NCBI GenBank assembly: GCA_022360105.1
Contig: JAKSDL010000459.1
Span: 1-18,735 of the forward strand
Reading direction: 5' to 3'
Length of the DNA stretch: 18,735 bases
From: Pseudomonadota bacterium
Lineage (GTDB): Bacteria > SAR324 > XYD2-FULL-50-16 > JAHJRI01
Shown: positions 8,442 through 15,255 of the stretch, in pieces
Position numbering within the stretch: position 1 is the stretch's first letter
Layout: every line of letters starts with the position of its first letter
Notes under the pieces: generated by a model
Seen by the model: the letters and a program-made list of their open reading frames with translations, nothing else
What the model was told of the DNA's origin: nothing
The model's database searches: none
Program-made: the position numbers and the translations under genes

Positions 8442-8509
8442 CAATGAATTCGAAAGGTGTTTCGGTTGACAGAGAATTTTTCTTTGGCTAAATTTTATCG
8501 TTTAAGGTT

Positions 8510-9031
8510 ATGAAAGTCAGACTACTTGAAATCGGCGACACTCCCACTCAATTTAAATTCAAAATCACCAGAGAGCAGTTACGGAACCTGGATCAACGAT
8601 TTAGATTTGATTCCCTGGAATGCCAGGCTAATTTGGCGAGGAATCTTGAGTTTGTGGAGCTTAAAGGTCACTATCAGGTCCATGTCAAATCCGATTGTGA
8701 TTTTTGCCTTGATCCCGTGTTTTTGGAGCTGGATGAGGAGTTCACCCTGGATCTGGTTTCCGAAGGAAATCAGCCGGAATTAAGCGGTGATGTCGAATTG
8801 TCCTTGGACTCTCCGGAAATGGATTACTACAGCGGGGAGGAGATTCTGCTCATAAAATATTTTGAAGATCAACTGATATTGGATCTCCCTTTAAATGTGA
8901 GCTGCTCTGACGATTGCAAAGGTCTCTGTTCAAACTGTGGCACCAACCTGAATCAAACCCAGTGTGATTGTCACGAAAAAACAGGCAATAGCCCGTTTTC
9001 CGTATTAAAAGATTTGAAACCCGGTTCATAA
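8510..9031 (+). CDS. yceD: YceD/DUF177 family 23S rRNA accumulation protein
   Basis: DUF177 proteins are needed for normal 23S rRNA levels and 50S assembly in several bacteria and are typically encoded just before rpmF, as here. The 173 residues fit the family. Two cysteine groups are visible: C63 and C66 in SDCDFCLDP, and a C-terminal cluster C132, C136, C140, C143, C152 and C154 in CSDDCKGLCSNCGTNLNQ, typical of the family and probably metal-binding. The final PFSVLKDLK is also a family hallmark. The ATG is preceded by AAGG only two bases away, too close to be a good ribosome binding site. A promoter-like TATATTTG lies upstream. The downstream neighbour rpmF starts 68 bases after the stop. 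Confidence 0.9.
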   Translation: MKVRLLEIGDTPTQFKFKITREQLRNLDQRFRFDSLECQANLARNLEFVELKGHYQVHVKSDCDFCLDPVFLELDEEFTLDLVSEGNQPELSGDVELSLDSPEMDYYSGEEILLIKYFEDQLILDLPLNVSCSDDCKGLCSNCGTNLNQTQCDCHEKTGNSPFSVLKDLKPGS

Positions 9032-9099
9032 CCTCATCAACAACTTTAGTTTCAAGACGTTTACAGTAATAAAAAACTCATCTGCATTTCGGAGTCATC

Positions 9100-9279
9100 G
9101 TGGCTGTACCTACAAGAAGAAGATCAAGAAGCGTTACCAAACAAAAACGAACGCATAAAAAGCTTGCTCAAGTGAATCTGATTACCTGCTCAAATTGTCA
9201 GGAGATGATTCTCCCTCATCAAGTATGTCCCAAGTGTGGGCATTATCATGGTGAACAGATTCTTGAAGTAGAAGAGTAA
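9100..9279 (+). CDS. rpmF: 50S ribosomal protein L32
   Basis: The 59-residue protein starts AVPTRRRSRSVTKQKRTHKK after an initiator GTG. This is the typical basic N-terminus of bacterial L32, including the conserved AVPxRRxS. A C-terminal zinc-ribbon follows with C30, C33, C43 and C46 (TCSNC ... VCPKCGHY), so this is the zinc-binding rather than the cysteine-free form. The start is GTG at 9100, supported by GGAG at 9091-9094 with a five-base spacer and by alignment to the family N-terminus. It sits between yceD and plsX, a widely conserved arrangement that couples ribosome assembly genes to lipid synthesis genes, and lies 42 bases before plsX. Confidence 0.96.
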   Translation: MAVPTRRRSRSVTKQKRTHKKLAQVNLITCSNCQEMILPHQVCPKCGHYHGEQILEVEE

Positions 9280-9321
9280 ACTTCAATTATCTGAATTACG
9301 GGATTACTTTCCAAATCAAAC

Positions 9322-10335
9322 ATGCCAATTGCAATCGATGCAATGGGAGGGGATTTTTATCCCCAACATCCTGTTTCAGGTGCGGTTAGGGCTGTCCGGG
9401 AACATGGAACCAGGGTTATTCTGGTCGGACAGCAGGATCTCATCAAAAAAGAGCTGGAAAAACATCGATTTGATGCACAAAAAATCGATATCGTGCACGC
9501 TCCGGAAGTTGTGGAGATGTCCGATTCGGTGATAACCGCACTCAAGAAAAAACGAAAATCGTCCATGCGCCTTTGCTTTGATCTTGTTAAACAAGGCGAT
9601 GCGGATGGTGTCGTAAGTGCGGGTAATTCAGGTGCCATGCTGGCAATAGGTCATTTCGTTCTTAAGACGATTGCAGGAATTGACAGACCCTGCATTTGCG
9701 CTCTGCTTCCCTCTCGCAAAGAAAAAGTCCTTCTGGTCGATGCCGGTGCCAATGTCGACTGTTCCCCTGAAAGTTTATTCCAGTTTGCCATTTTGGGTTC
9801 CATCTATCTTGAAAATATTCATCAAATCAAGAATCCTAAAATCGGTTTATTGAATATCGGGGCAGAAGAGGGAAAAGGTGACGAGCGAAGTCGCAATGCC
9901 TACATGCTGCTGCGGCAAAGTGGACTGAATTTTGTCGGCAATATTGAAGGTAAGGAGTTTTTTCACGGCGATATCGATGTAGTGGTTACCGATGGATTCG
10001 CCGGCAATGTCCTCCTTAAATCGGTTCAGGGAGCGGCGGATTTCGTAAAACGGATGATTAAGGAAGAGATCAAAGGCTCCTTGCTGGCTCGACTAGGGGC
10101 AGCTTTTATGATTAAATCACTGCTGCGACTAAAGAAGCGAACGGATTACGCGGAATTTGGGGGAGCTCCGCTACTGGGACTAAAAGGAAATGCTATTGTT
10201 TGTCATGGAAGTTCAAACTCAAGAGCTTTGGCTTTTGGAATAAGATTCTCCCAGTGGGCACATGAGTGCGGGCTGGTGCAAAATCTTGAGGAGCAAATCT
10301 TAAAGCAGCAGGAGTTGCTTGAACAAACTGCGTGA
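9322..10335 (+). CDS. plsX: Phosphate acyltransferase PlsX
   Basis: PlsX converts acyl-ACP and phosphate to acyl-phosphate, the acyl donor for PlsY in the first step of phosphatidic acid synthesis; it acts at the cytoplasmic face of the membrane. At 337 residues the length is standard. Family motifs appear in order: IAIDAMGGD (residues 3-11), SAGNSGAMLA, LLVDAGANVDC, GLLNIGAEEGKGDE, FVGNIEGKEFFHGDIDVVV and TDGFAGNVLLK, and near the C-terminus FGGAPLLGLKGNAIVCHGSS. The ATG has no Shine-Dalgarno, but translation from the rpmF transcript is likely. In many bacteria the next genes are fabH and fabD; here a 302-base gap leads straight to fabG. Confidence 0.97.
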   Translation: MPIAIDAMGGDFYPQHPVSGAVRAVREHGTRVILVGQQDLIKKELEKHRFDAQKIDIVHAPEVVEMSDSVITALKKKRKSSMRLCFDLVKQGDADGVVSAGNSGAMLAIGHFVLKTIAGIDRPCICALLPSRKEKVLLVDAGANVDCSPESLFQFAILGSIYLENIHQIKNPKIGLLNIGAEEGKGDERSRNAYMLLRQSGLNFVGNIEGKEFFHGDIDVVVTDGFAGNVLLKSVQGAADFVKRMIKEEIKGSLLARLGAAFMIKSLLRLKKRTDYAEFGGAPLLGLKGNAIVCHGSSNSRALAFGIRFSQWAHECGLVQNLEEQILKQQELLEQTA

Positions 10336-10637
10336 CCTGCTTTACAGGGGAATTGATTCTTAACACATGTGTCAAAAAGCACACAGTTTCAGATGTTGTT
10401 TTTAATCAAAAAAGCCCTATAATAAGAGTTAGTTGTATGAAAGCCCTCCAATCAGGAGGGATAATTAGTCTAAATTTCGGTTGACTCAATTCTTAATAAA
10501 ATCTAACCAAGAATATTTGGGCTTAAGATTTATTTACCAAAAATTGAACACTAAGAATCGGCACCCGCTTAACCCTGAATTTTCAGTTTAATAGCGGATT
10601 GTCCGCACAAAAATGTGTTCACAACAATAAAGATCCT
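10336..10637. other. plsX-fabG intergenic region, fabH/fabD absent
   Basis: This 302-base AT-rich gap replaces the place where fabH and fabD often lie. I see no fragment of either gene in any frame. It holds a small hairpin (10444-10460) and a TTGACT word near 10482 that could be part of a fabG promoter, although no convincing -10 box follows. Confidence 0.55.
10444..10460 (+). terminator. Hairpin in the plsX-fabG gap
   Basis: CCCTCC (10444-10449), loop AATCA, GGAGGG (10455-10460): a perfect 6-bp G/C-rich stem about 110 bases after plsX. It is not followed by a T-tract. It may end or attenuate the upstream transcript, or be a small leader structure for fabG. Confidence 0.4.
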
Positions 10638-11378
10638 ATGATTGCATTAGAAGGAAAAACAGCTTTAATAACAGGAGGATCTAAGGGAATAGGAAAAGGA
10701 ATTGTCCGGGCCTTTGCAAAAGCAGGGGCCAGCATGGGGTTCCTTGCAAGGAACAGGGAGTTATCAGTACAATTGGAAAAGGAAATACAGGCTACGGGGG
10801 TTGACTGTATCTCTTTTCAAGCAGATGTCACCGATTTTGACCAGTGCGGCAAAGTGGTTGAGGCGATGCTGGAGAAATTCGGAAAAATTGATATACTCGT
10901 CAACAATGCAGGCATTACAGACGACAATTTGATCATGCGCATGAAGAAAGAAGCCTGGGACAAGGTTATCGATATCAACCTGACCGGCATCTTTAATATG
11001 AGCAAATCAGTGATGCGACCAATGATGAAGGCCAAGTACGGCAGGATTATCAATATGGGATCTGTTGTCGGTACCACCGGTAATCCCGGTCAGGTAAACT
11101 ATGCCTCAGCAAAAGCTGGAATCATCGGATTTACCAAATCCCTGGCCAAGGAAGTGGCTTCAAGAAACATAACAGTCAACGCTATTGCCCCCGGATTTAT
11201 CGAATCCGATATGACAGGGAAACTAACCGATGATCAACAAAAAGCACTGCTGGATACCATACCCATGAATCGAATGGGAACCATGGACGATATAGCCAAT
11301 GGTGCACTTTTTCTGGCCTCACCGCTAGCAGACTATATAACGGGTACTACCCTGCATATAAACGGCGGTATGGTCTAA
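10638..11378 (+). CDS. fabG: 3-oxoacyl-ACP reductase FabG
   Basis: FabG reduces 3-oxoacyl-ACP to (R)-3-hydroxyacyl-ACP with NADPH, the first reductive step of each fatty-acid elongation cycle. It is a short-chain dehydrogenase: the nucleotide motif TGGSKGIG spans residues 12-19, NNAG is at 89-92, and the catalytic tetrad is N114, S142, Y155 and K159 (NMGSVVG ... NYASAKAG). The C-terminal IAPGFIESDM and the terminal TGTTLHINGGM are also typical. I chose the ATG at 10638, giving 246 residues and an N-terminus that begins right before the first strand. An upstream TTG at 10599 would add 13 unlikely residues. No clear Shine-Dalgarno is present. Since SDR enzymes are numerous, its place next to plsX, acpP and fabF is what secures the assignment. 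Confidence 0.95.
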   Translation: MIALEGKTALITGGSKGIGKGIVRAFAKAGASMGFLARNRELSVQLEKEIQATGVDCISFQADVTDFDQCGKVVEAMLEKFGKIDILVNNAGITDDNLIMRMKKEAWDKVIDINLTGIFNMSKSVMRPMMKAKYGRIINMGSVVGTTGNPGQVNYASAKAGIIGFTKSLAKEVASRNITVNAIAPGFIESDMTGKLTDDQQKALLDTIPMNRMGTMDDIANGALFLASPLADYITGTTLHINGGMV

Positions 11379-11653
11379 AACTGGAAAGGGAGTTTGACGA
11401 AGCATTTGTTACGAAAGCAAGAGTTCTGAACAGGGTTGAGGTCTTAGGTTGATCAATCAACTCGCGAAGGGAGGAATGCAAACGTACAAAGATGCTTGGT
11501 ATTTGTTTTTAAACATTTCAAACCAACATTTTTGACAGTTTTGGTTACCTGTTGGTTAGCTTTTGTATTTTTTAACTTTTTCCAGTTAATAAAGGTTAAA
11601 AGCTTTTCAACTGCCAGACCGGAACCGAATCAAAATTAATTTGGAGATATTCA
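11379..11653. other. fabG-acpP intergenic leader
   Basis: These 275 bases hold no gene that I can see. They contain a short palindrome, GTTGAT-CA-ATCAAC (11448-11461), and a candidate acpP promoter region: TTGACA at 11532 with weak downstream hexamers, and TAGCTTTTG at 11556, which is one base off the FCB TAnnTTTG word. AcpP is usually very abundant, so an acpP-proximal promoter is plausible, but the boxes are not decisive. Confidence 0.4.
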
Positions 11654-11905
11654 ATGAGTACTGATCGTAATGAAATTCAAAGCAAAGTCATCGGCATCAT
11701 CGTTGAACAACTTGGAATTGAACAAGCAGATGTAAAGGAAGAATCTAATTTTATTGATGATCTGGGTGCTGATTCACTCGATACAGTGGAACTGGTTATG
11801 GCATTTGAAGAGGAATTTGATCTTGAAATTCCGGATGAGCAAGCTGAAAAGATCACTACCGTTAAAGAAGCAATCGACCATATTGCAGTAGCAGTAGGTG
11901 CTTAA
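11654..11905 (+). CDS. acpP: Acyl carrier protein
   Basis: This is the small acidic carrier that holds growing acyl chains on a phosphopantetheine arm for all fatty-acid synthase enzymes and for PlsX. At 83 residues it is typical. The attachment serine is S41 in the canonical [19 protein letters not shown], followed by the conserved helix [12 protein letters not shown]. The protein is strongly acidic, as expected. The ATG is preceded by GGAG (11642-11645) with an eight-base spacer, one of the clearer ribosome binding sites among the housekeeping genes here, in keeping with high expression. A perfect 10-bp hairpin follows 13 bases after the stop, before fabF. Confidence 0.98.
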   Translation: MSTDRNEIQSKVIGIIVEQLGIEQADVKEESNFIDDLGADSLDTVELVMAFEEEFDLEIPDEQAEKITTVKEAIDHIAVAVGA

Positions 11906-11918
11906 GCGGTTTGTTTCA

Positions 11919-11941
11919 GACTTTGCTTGATAAGCAAAGTC
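11919..11941 (+). terminator. Strong hairpin between acpP and fabF
   Basis: GACTTTGCTT (11919-11928), loop GAT, AAGCAAAGTC (11932-11941): a perfect 10-bp stem with a tight loop, placed 13 bases after the acpP stop and 41 bases before fabF. No T-tract follows directly. It is well placed to act as a partial terminator or as a 3' stabiliser of an abundant acpP message. Its core resembles the palindromes at 14119 and 14165. Confidence 0.6.
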
Positions 11942-11982
11942 AACCATTTTCAAACCAGTTTTAACGATTAACGGTATTGGTA

Positions 11983-13218
11983 ATGAAAAAGCGAGTTGTC
12001 ATCACTGGAATCGGAACTATTAATCCCATTGGCAATAATGTTGCTGCCACCTGGGAAGGGATTTCCCGGGGAAAAAGCGGAATCACCAGGATTACCCGTT
12101 TTGATCCGGAGGGCTTTCCCACCCAAATCGCCGGTGAAGTGAAGAACTTCGAGCCACTGGACTTCATTCACAAGAAAGAAGTCAAAAAAATGGATATCTT
12201 TATCCAATACGCTATCGGTGCTTGTGAAGAAGCCATGAAACAAGCGGGCCTGACGATTACCGAGGAACTGGGACCTGAAGTCGGGGTTTCGGTCGGTGTT
12301 GGTATCGGCGGACTGCCCGGTATTCAAAACAGCAGCCTGATAGTGGAAAATAGAGGTCCATCCAAGGTTTCGCCATTTTTTATTCCCATGTGTATCAGTA
12401 ACATGGCCGCAGGTTATATCTCGATCATGTATGGTGCCAAGGGATTTAGTGCAACCACAACCTCTGCCTGCTCTTCTGCCAATCACTCAATCGGTGATGC
12501 CGCTCGTATCATTGAACGAGGAGATGCCAAGGTCATGATTGCAGGAGGGGCGGAATCAACGATCACCTCTCTGGCAATTGCCGGATTCGGATCAATGAAA
12601 GCATTATCACGTCGTAACGACGAGCCTGCCAAGGCGTCACGACCGTATGACAAGGATCGTGATGGTTTTGTTCTCAGTGAAGGATGCGGTATTTTGATCA
12701 TGGAAGAGCTTGAATTTGCCCGGGAAAGAGGGGCGAACATCCTGACCGAAGTGGTTGGATATGGCGTCAGCTCTGACGCTAATCATATTACGGCACCGAC
12801 TGTGGAAGGTCCTACAATTGCCATTAACAAGGCAATGAAGGATGCTGAGCTGAACGGTGAGGAAGTTGATTACATCAATGCTCATGGTACCTCCACTCCA
12901 ACCGGGGATATCAACGAGCTGAATGCAATCAAGCTTTCTCTTGGTGAAGATGCTGCCAAGAAGATCTCAATCAGTTCCACAAAATCGATGACAGGCCATC
13001 TATTGGGTGCATCCGGTGGATTGGAAGCTGTGATTACGATTCTGGCAATGCAAAACAACCTGGTGCCCCCCACGATCAACGTTGATAACCTTGATTCCGA
13101 GTGCGATCTGGATGTGACGCCAAATGTAGCTAAAGAACGCGAAATCGATGTTGCGCTTAGCAATTCTTTTGGTTTTGGTGGTACCAACGCTACCTTGGTT
13201 TTTAAGAAGTTCCGATAA
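11983..13218 (+). CDS. fabF: 3-oxoacyl-ACP synthase II FabF
   Basis: FabF condenses malonyl-ACP with acyl-ACP to elongate fatty acids. At 411 residues it has normal length for the KASII family. The catalytic Cys-His-His triad is intact: C163 in TTTSACSSANHSIG, H301 in NAHGTSTPTGD and H339 in KSMTGHLLGASGG. The glycine-rich end SNSFGFGGTNATLVF is conserved. I chose the ATG at 11983 (MKKRVVITGIG), as the family N-terminus begins there; a TTG two codons upstream is less likely. No Shine-Dalgarno is visible. It follows acpP by 77 bases, the usual acpP-fabF pairing. RNase III (rnc), a common next gene, is not found; yggS follows instead. Confidence 0.97.
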   Translation: MKKRVVITGIGTINPIGNNVAATWEGISRGKSGITRITRFDPEGFPTQIAGEVKNFEPLDFIHKKEVKKMDIFIQYAIGACEEAMKQAGLTITEELGPEVGVSVGVGIGGLPGIQNSSLIVENRGPSKVSPFFIPMCISNMAAGYISIMYGAKGFSATTTSACSSANHSIGDAARIIERGDAKVMIAGGAESTITSLAIAGFGSMKALSRRNDEPAKASRPYDKDRDGFVLSEGCGILIMEELEFARERGANILTEVVGYGVSSDANHITAPTVEGPTIAINKAMKDAELNGEEVDYINAHGTSTPTGDINELNAIKLSLGEDAAKKISISSTKSMTGHLLGASGGLEAVITILAMQNNLVPPTINVDNLDSECDLDVTPNVAKEREIDVALSNSFGFGGTNATLVFKKFR

Positions 13219-13225
13219 AAGTAAG

Positions 13226-13255
13226 GGTGGATCAACAAAAAATGTTTGATCCACC
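13226..13255. terminator. Hairpin after fabF
   Basis: GGTGGATCAA (13226-13235), a ten-base A-rich loop, and TTGATCCACC (13246-13255) form a perfect 10-bp stem starting eight bases beyond the fabF stop. It is followed by an A-tract, not a T-tract, so intrinsic termination is uncertain. The position strongly suggests a role at the end of the fab transcript. Confidence 0.6.
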
Positions 13256-13295
13256 AAAAAAACTTGCCTGATCTATTCCCCGAGTCCTACAAATG

Positions 13296-13351
13296 ACTAA
13301 CCACTAACCACTAACCACTAACCACTAACCACTAACCACTAACCACTAACC
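13296..13351 (+). repeat. Eight tandem copies of ACTAACC
   Basis: Eight exact head-to-tail copies of the heptamer ACTAACC fill 56 bases and end one base before the ATG of yggS. The unit contains TAA, and seven is not a multiple of three, so every reading frame is stopped within 21 bases. The array therefore cannot be coding. It occupies the position where a ribosome binding site would lie. Perfect short tandem repeats change copy number easily, so the distance from any promoter or upstream ribosome entry point to the start codon could vary between cells. Confidence 0.95.
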
Positions 13352-13352
13352 C

Positions 13353-14030
13353 ATGGACTCCATAAAAAGCAGACTGGAAGAGGTACTGGGAAGAATCAAA
13401 GACGCGTCCGGAAATCGAGACAATGTAAAATTGATCGCTGTCTCAAAAACCAAACCGGTGGAAATGATCCTGGAAGCCTTTCAAGCCGGACAAGTCCGTT
13501 TCGGAGAAAACAGGGTTCAGGAAGCACGTGATAAATCTCCCCAGTTGCCTTCTGAATTGGATTGGCATCTGATCGGACCCCTGCAAAAAAATAAAGCCAA
13601 ATACTGCCCTGCCATATTTTCCACCATTCACACCGTACATCGAGTTGATGTTGCCGAAGAATTGAACAAAAGAAGCCTTGCTGCCGACAAAACCCTGGAT
13701 GTTTTAATTCAGATGAATCTTACCGATGAAGATACCAAATCAGGGATTGAAACTGTTGATGAGCTGAGGCAATTGGAAGATTATATTTTGGGGTGCAGCA
13801 ATCTAAGGCTTACCGGGCTAATGACCATGGGTGACCCCTGGGCCTCGGAATCGGAAAACCGGGAAGTCTTTGCCAAGCTTCGCGAAATCAACGAAAAAGA
13901 AGCCCAACGACTGGGATTACAAAACCAAATGGTCGAACTCTCCACCGGCATGTCCGACGACTTCGAACTGGCCCTCAAAGAAGGCGCCACCTACGTCCGT
14001 ATCGGCAGCGCTATCTTCGGCTCCCGTTAA
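13353..14030 (+). CDS. yggS: YggS/PLPBP family pyridoxal phosphate homeostasis protein
   Basis: YggS proteins bind pyridoxal 5'-phosphate on a single-domain alanine-racemase-like TIM barrel. They have no known catalytic activity and help keep free PLP and amino-acid pools balanced. At 225 residues it is a usual length. The PLP lysine is K32 in LIAVSKTKP, followed by RFGENRVQEA, DWHLIGPLQKNK, GLMTMGDP and the C-terminal phosphate-binding LSTGMSDDFELALKEGATYVRIGSAIFGSR segment. The start is the ATG at 13353, immediately after the heptamer array; no Shine-Dalgarno exists. In many genomes yggS neighbours proC or cell-division genes; here it stands alone after the fab cluster, and no plus-strand partner follows. 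Confidence 0.95.
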   Translation: MDSIKSRLEEVLGRIKDASGNRDNVKLIAVSKTKPVEMILEAFQAGQVRFGENRVQEARDKSPQLPSELDWHLIGPLQKNKAKYCPAIFSTIHTVHRVDVAEELNKRSLAADKTLDVLIQMNLTDEDTKSGIETVDELRQLEDYILGCSNLRLTGLMTMGDPWASESENREVFAKLREINEKEAQRLGLQNQMVELSTGMSDDFELALKEGATYVRIGSAIFGSR

Positions 14031-14118
14031 TTCGCAGTTTCTACAAAAAAAACTCCCAATTCGCATCATCACCGGATGAAACCATCACGGTGTGATCCAA
14101 CCGGCATCACTCTCATGC

Positions 14119-14138
14119 GGTTTGCTAATCAGCAAACC
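14119..14138. repeat. Palindrome GGTTTGCT-AATC-AGCAAACC
   Basis: A perfect 8-bp stem with a four-base loop, about 90 bases after yggS. The inner TTGCTAATCAGCAA recurs at 14168-14181. Confidence 0.65.
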
Positions 14139-14164
14139 AATCTATCCATCCCACCTCTTTTACC

Positions 14165-14183
14165 GGATTGCTAATCAGCAACC
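14165..14183. repeat. Second copy of the TTGCTAATCAGCAA palindrome
   Basis: GG, one bulged A, TTGCT-AATC-AGCAA, CC. The 14-base core and loop are identical to the palindrome at 14119, 46 bases away, so these are two copies of one small repeat. They may serve as a double hairpin at the end of the yggS transcript. Confidence 0.6.
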
Positions 14184-14403
14184 TTTGAATCTCCCTCCCA
14201 CAGCAACATGCCAACAATAAATCAGGTCTGAGAAAAACTTCGTATTGTATGCCGAGTAACAAATGGCTGCAGTATCCAGTTAACTGTCGCAATAAAAACT
14301 TCGACTTCAAATTTAAAAACAATTGAGTTTTTTTCCTGCTAAATTTTGGTTCTTCCCTAAATACAATACTTCTTGATTAAAAGTTAAGGTTGACGATATA
14401 AAG

Positions 14404-14423
14404 AAAAAAAAAAAAAAAGGAGG
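14404..14423 (+). promoter_or_regulatory. A15 tract and strong Shine-Dalgarno of the transposase
   Basis: A run of 15 A (14404-14418) runs directly into GGAGG (14419-14423), giving AAGGAGG five bases before the ATG at 14429. This is the only canonical Shine-Dalgarno of this strength in the window, which contrasts with the host genes and suggests that the element comes from a different translational background. Confidence 0.8.
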
Positions 14424-14428
14424 TTTAA

Positions 14429-15241
14429 ATGTCAACCAACAGTTTGCTGTTTTATGCTTTTGGTATTTATCGTTATCAACTGAAAAATACGAAATACAAA
14501 GAAGGCAAAGTCTATTTTCATATTGAACACGATAGAGCCAGTTTAAGGTGTCCGATTTGTGACAGCTCCAGCATTATCAAACGAGGTTATCAAACCAAGA
14601 CATTCAAAACAGTTCCAATTGGTTTGAAGCCCGTTTTTATCGTCCTAAAGCATCAAAGAGTGTTTTGCTCTGATTGTCAGAACATTCGTTATGTCAAGCT
14701 CGACTTTGCTGACTCTCAAAAGAGTTATACCAGAAAGTTTGAACAACCGGCTGTTGAACTCCCAAAACACTCAACGATTCAGGATGTCGCCGGTATATTA
14801 AAAACCGGCTGGGATCTGATCAAACGGATCGATAAAGAGAGTTTGAAAAAATATGACAAACCGAAGTTGAAGGATGTCAAACGCATTGCCATTGACGAAA
14901 TCAGTATTGGCAAAGGGCATAAATATCTCACTCTTAAAGAAGATCTCAGGCAGATGTGGTTTCAACCGTCAAAAGCAGATGCTGAATACTTCATCATGAG
15001 TTGGATTGCTAAAGCAGAGCAATCCGGTATTCGAATGTTGAAACGGTTTGCAAAAACCATCAGAAAGCATTTTAGAAGCATACTGAATCATTATGACTAT
15101 CTGATTTCAACAAACATCATTGAGGGACTTAACAATAAGATTAAAACCCTTCATAAGCAGTCATACGTATTCAGAGATGTTGAATTTTTCAAACTAAAAA
15201 TCAAGGCAATTCATCGGGCCAAGTATCAACTTTGCGGATGA
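14429..15241 (+). pseudogene. ISL3-family transposase with in-frame central deletion
   Basis: The frame is open for 270 residues, whereas ISL3 transposases are usually about 400. The N-terminus carries the family zinc finger (C41, C44, C80, C83; RCPICDS ... FCSDCQ). The first catalytic aspartate is D156 in IAIDEISIGKGHKYLT. After T168 the protein jumps directly to LKEDLRQMWFQP, a segment that normally follows more than 100 residues later. The intervening part, which contains the second catalytic aspartate of the DDE triad, is missing. The end is intact, with the third acidic residue E232 in STNIIEGLNNKIKTLHKQ and the usual FFKLKIKAIHRAKY. Because the deletion keeps the frame, a stable DNA-binding but inactive protein could still be made. 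A database artefact is unlikely, as the sequence is contiguous. Confidence 0.88.
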
Positions 15242-15255
15242 GCCCTATTTTATAA

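Larger units (their letters stand above)
8045..8509. other. scpA-yceD intergenic region with repeats
   Basis: This 465-base gap contains a diverged copy of the TCATCCTG...GGATCT hairpin element (8129-8226), a second, unrelated inverted repeat (8282-8364) and a promoter-like TATATTTG (8434-8441). I see no gene here. An open frame around 8077-8310 simply runs through the repeat and has no recognisable protein character. Confidence 0.6.
14031..14347. other. Intergenic region between yggS and the ISL3 remnant
   Basis: The region has no recognisable gene. It holds two related palindromes (14119-14138 and 14165-14183) and otherwise AT-rich sequence. No Rhs-like sequence is seen on this side of the ISL3 remnant, so the Rhs fragment at 15256 was not simply split by this insertion. 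Confidence 0.55.
14348..15245 (+). mobile_element. ISL3-family insertion sequence, internally deleted
   Basis: The element is defined by its transposase and by candidate imperfect terminal inverted repeats: GGTTCTTCCCTAAATACAAT from 14348, and a right end whose reverse complement begins GGGCTCATCCGCAAAG (15223-15245). About two thirds of aligned positions match with one gap. The left-end sequence GG(T/C)TCTTC is in keeping with ISL3-family ends. The immediate flanks are both A/T only (taaatttt and tattttat) but are not an exact target duplication. The boundaries are therefore a best estimate. At about 0.9 kb it is shorter than intact ISL3 elements, as expected from the internal deletion. Confidence 0.6.

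Noticed and set aside
10599..10637. Upstream TTG start for fabG (also TTG 7121 for scpA and TTG 11977 for fabF).
   Set aside because: The added residues have no family similarity, and ATG codons at the expected N-terminus exist in each case.
13296..13351. Could the repeat array be a CRISPR or telomere-like tract?
   Set aside because: The units are seven bases with no spacers, which rules out CRISPR; the position at a start codon inside a chromosome argues against a telomere role.
14340..15253. An 8-base target duplication around the ISL3 remnant.
   Set aside because: The flanks taaatttt and tattttat are both A/T only but differ, so no duplication can be claimed.
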